7,882 bases of DNA from NCBI GenBank assembly GCA_900321665.1, contig ONWY01000052.1, positions 1-7,882 of the forward strand, written 5' to 3'. Position 1 is the first letter of the stretch. Each line of letters begins with the position of its first letter. The notes beneath the pieces were generated by a model. That model was not told the origin of the DNA. It ran no database searches and worked only from the letters and a program-made list of their open reading frames with translations. Source of the stretch: an uncultured Eubacteriales bacterium. GTDB taxonomy: Bacteria > Bacillota > Clostridia > Oscillospirales > Acutalibacteraceae. This document shows, piece by piece, positions 6,391 to 7,882 of this stretch. Position numbers and translations under genes: made by a program.

Positions 6391-7882
6391 TCACTTTGAC
6401 TGTTTCTTATGAACCGTGTGCACAAGCAGCCTGCCGAGCCCTCGCCAGAAATGCCCGGTTCCCATGGTGAGAATATCCTCCGCCATTTCAAGTGTCATCT
6501 GCCCGCCGCTCATCAGCGCCGAAGCGCGCAGAGGAGATGACAAAAACATGCGCACAGTCATTTTTTTATTGGCTTTTGTTCCGCCGACAACGCCGCCGGC
6601 GGTGGTTTCCGCAATCTTACACAACACCCTGCCGCCGAGGGTTTCGCGCATATCATCAAAGGTAAAGTTTAAATCCGGCACAAAATCGGCAGCGCGCTCC
6701 TTGGGCGGAAGCGGCGCCCCGCAGACGGTTTCAAACTCTTCGGCGGTAATCTCTTCGACTGCTGCAGCATAGTAGTGCGGTGCCGCTTCGCGGTAATCCG
6801 GTGTGGCATTACCGGTAGTGTTGGTCACGCGCAGCTGCTTTTGCAGCGGCAAATTCACGGAGGAATTGCCGACATAGATATTATACCTGCCGGTTTCCAC
6901 CTCAAAGCTTTCGCTATCTACATTATAATACGCAAAGGCTCTTTTGTCCAATGCAAAGTGAATTTCCTTCTCCTCGCCGGGCTTTAAATAGACCTTTGTA
7001 AATTCCTTTAATTCCTTTGCCGCGCGGAAAAGGCGGCTGTTTTGCGCGCCGACATAGAGCTGGCAAACCTCGGCACCGGCTCTATCCCCTGTATTTTTCA
7101 CTTTAAAGGAAACGGTGAGTTCATCATCATCACGCAGATTTTCACCCGACAGCTGCAAATCGGAAAACGCAAAATCGGTATACGAAAGCCCAAAGCCAAA
7201 CGGGAATAAAACCTGCTTTTGCACAGTATCAAAGTAACGGTAGCCGACAAATATACTCTCGCGGTATTCCACGCTCAGCGGTCCTTCGGGAAAATACTTT
7301 GCCGAGGGAATGTCCTCATACCGCAGCGGGAAGGTTTCGGGAAGCTTACCGCTCGGGTTTGCCTTACCAAACACAATATCCACCACAGCGCCGGCGCCTG
7401 CCTGCCCGCCAAGGTAGGTGCAAAGGATACCTTTCACCTCCTGCGCAAAGGGCATTTCCACCGGCGAGCCGCAGTGCAGAATAATGATGACATTTTCATT
7501 GACTTCGCAAACCTTCTCTATCAGCTCTAACTGATTCGCCGGCAAGCGCATATGCTCTCTGTCAAAGGCTTCGGATTCATAGATATCGGTCAAGCCGACA
7601 AAGAGCAGAATTTTGCGCGCGGGGTCCTTGCGCGCCACCTCCACGGCTTCTTCGAGCAAGGATGCATCCGTTTCATCGGTATCGCAGCGGTAGCCCTGTG
7701 CATATTTCGGCTCGAAGCGGTACTCGTTTTTAAAGATATCCATGGCATTATCAAGCTTTGTCGGCTCAATAAAGGAGCTGCCGGCACCCTGAAAGCGCGG
7801 CTTGCGTGCCATTTCACCGATAACGGCGAATTTTTCGCCTTTTTTGAGCGGCAGGATATTCTCCTCATTTTTTAACAAAACA
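6391..7882 (-). CDS. GH3 family glycoside hydrolase (beta-glucosidase-like), N-terminal part beyond window
   Basis: The frame is open to the right edge, so the TIM-barrel with the nucleophile Asp is missing; family members are usually 700-900 residues and about 496 are seen. Numbering from the TTG codon at 7878, LLKNEENILPL (1-11 with the preceding Val) is the normal barrel-to-sandwich linker, not a real start. The alpha/beta sandwich spans about 14-235: ESEAFDREHMRLP at 101-113 carries the usual acid/base region (Glu101 or Glu103), then GGQAGAGAVVDIVFGKANPSGKLPETFP, VGYRYFD and FPFGFGLSYT. An fn3-like domain covers about 240-350 (VKNTGDRAGAEVCQLYVG). A tail of about 145 residues of unknown role follows. 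It would hydrolyse beta-linked glucosides, xylosides or similar, with retention; specificity cannot be read without the barrel. No signal peptide region is visible. It leads an operon with the beta-helix gene, 13 bases downstream. Confidence 0.95.
   Translation of the reverse strand, partial: VLLKNEENILPLKKGEKFAVIGEMARKPRFQGAGSSFIEPTKLDNAMDIFKNEYRFEPKYAQGYRCDTDETDASLLEEAVEVARKDPARKILLFVGLTDIYESEAFDREHMRLPANQLELIEKVCEVNENVIIILHCGSPVEMPFAQEVKGILCTYLGGQAGAGAVVDIVFGKANPSGKLPETFPLRYEDIPSAKYFPEGPLSVEYRESIFVGYRYFDTVQKQVLFPFGFGLSYTDFAFSDLQLSGENLRDDDELTVSFKVKNTGDRAGAEVCQLYVGAQNSRLFRAAKELKEFTKVYLKPGEEKEIHFALDKRAFAYYNVDSESFEVETGRYNIYVGNSSVNLPLQKQLRVTNTTGNATPDYREAAPHYYAAAVEEITAEEFETVCGAPLPPKERAADFVPDLNFTFDDMRETLGGRVLCKIAETTAGGVVGGTKANKKMTVRMFLSSPLRASALMSGGQMTLEMAEDILTMGTGHFWRGLGRLLVHTVHKKQSK

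Noticed and set aside
6378..6491. Upstream start of the beta-helix frame at 6491, adding 38 residues
   Set aside because: The extra residues overlap the GH3 gene, are not a signal peptide, and the AGGAG site and hydrophobic leader point to 6377.
7876..7878. TTG at 7878 as the start of the GH3 gene
   Set aside because: It is the Leu of the conserved VLLKNEENILPL linker between GH3 domains; the gene continues beyond the window.

Overview
The window looks like two unrelated bacterial genomes joined near position 3970-4000. The left half (1 to about 3965) is AT-rich, lacks Shine-Dalgarno sequences and has TAnnTTTG -7 boxes, which points to Bacteroidales (Prevotella/Bacteroides-like). The right half (about 4000-7882) is visibly richer in G+C, has a textbook AGGAG ribosome binding site, and encodes proteins typical of gut Clostridia (Oscillospiraceae/Lachnospiraceae-like). 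Taxon names are inferences from these signals and from protein style; no search was run.

Left region: a piece of a surface-polysaccharide (capsule, exopolysaccharide or O-antigen) locus. From the left edge it holds the 5' part of a lipoprotein resembling SGNH/SASA acetylesterases (minus), a family 2 glycosyltransferase (minus), a TupA-like ATP-grasp protein (plus, divergent from the glycosyltransferase), a family 4 glycosyltransferase (minus, convergent with and overlapping the ATP-grasp gene by 6 bp), and the last 68-80 codons of an acyltransferase_3 membrane protein (minus). Together these would transfer sugars, decorate them with an acyl group and possibly an amino acid or peptide, and perhaps remove acetyl groups.

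Right region: a two-gene minus-strand operon. The C-terminal two thirds of a GH3 glycoside hydrolase runs in from the right edge. Thirteen bases after its stop comes a secreted right-handed parallel beta-helix protein with a C-terminal fibronectin-III-like domain.

The beta-helix frame runs without a stop across the junction into the acyltransferase tail, giving an apparent 871-residue fused protein. An assembly chimera between two gut or rumen species is the simplest reading. A real cross-phylum recombination is possible, but no insertion sequence, tRNA or flanking repeat supports it. There is no gene-free stretch longer than about 150 bases.
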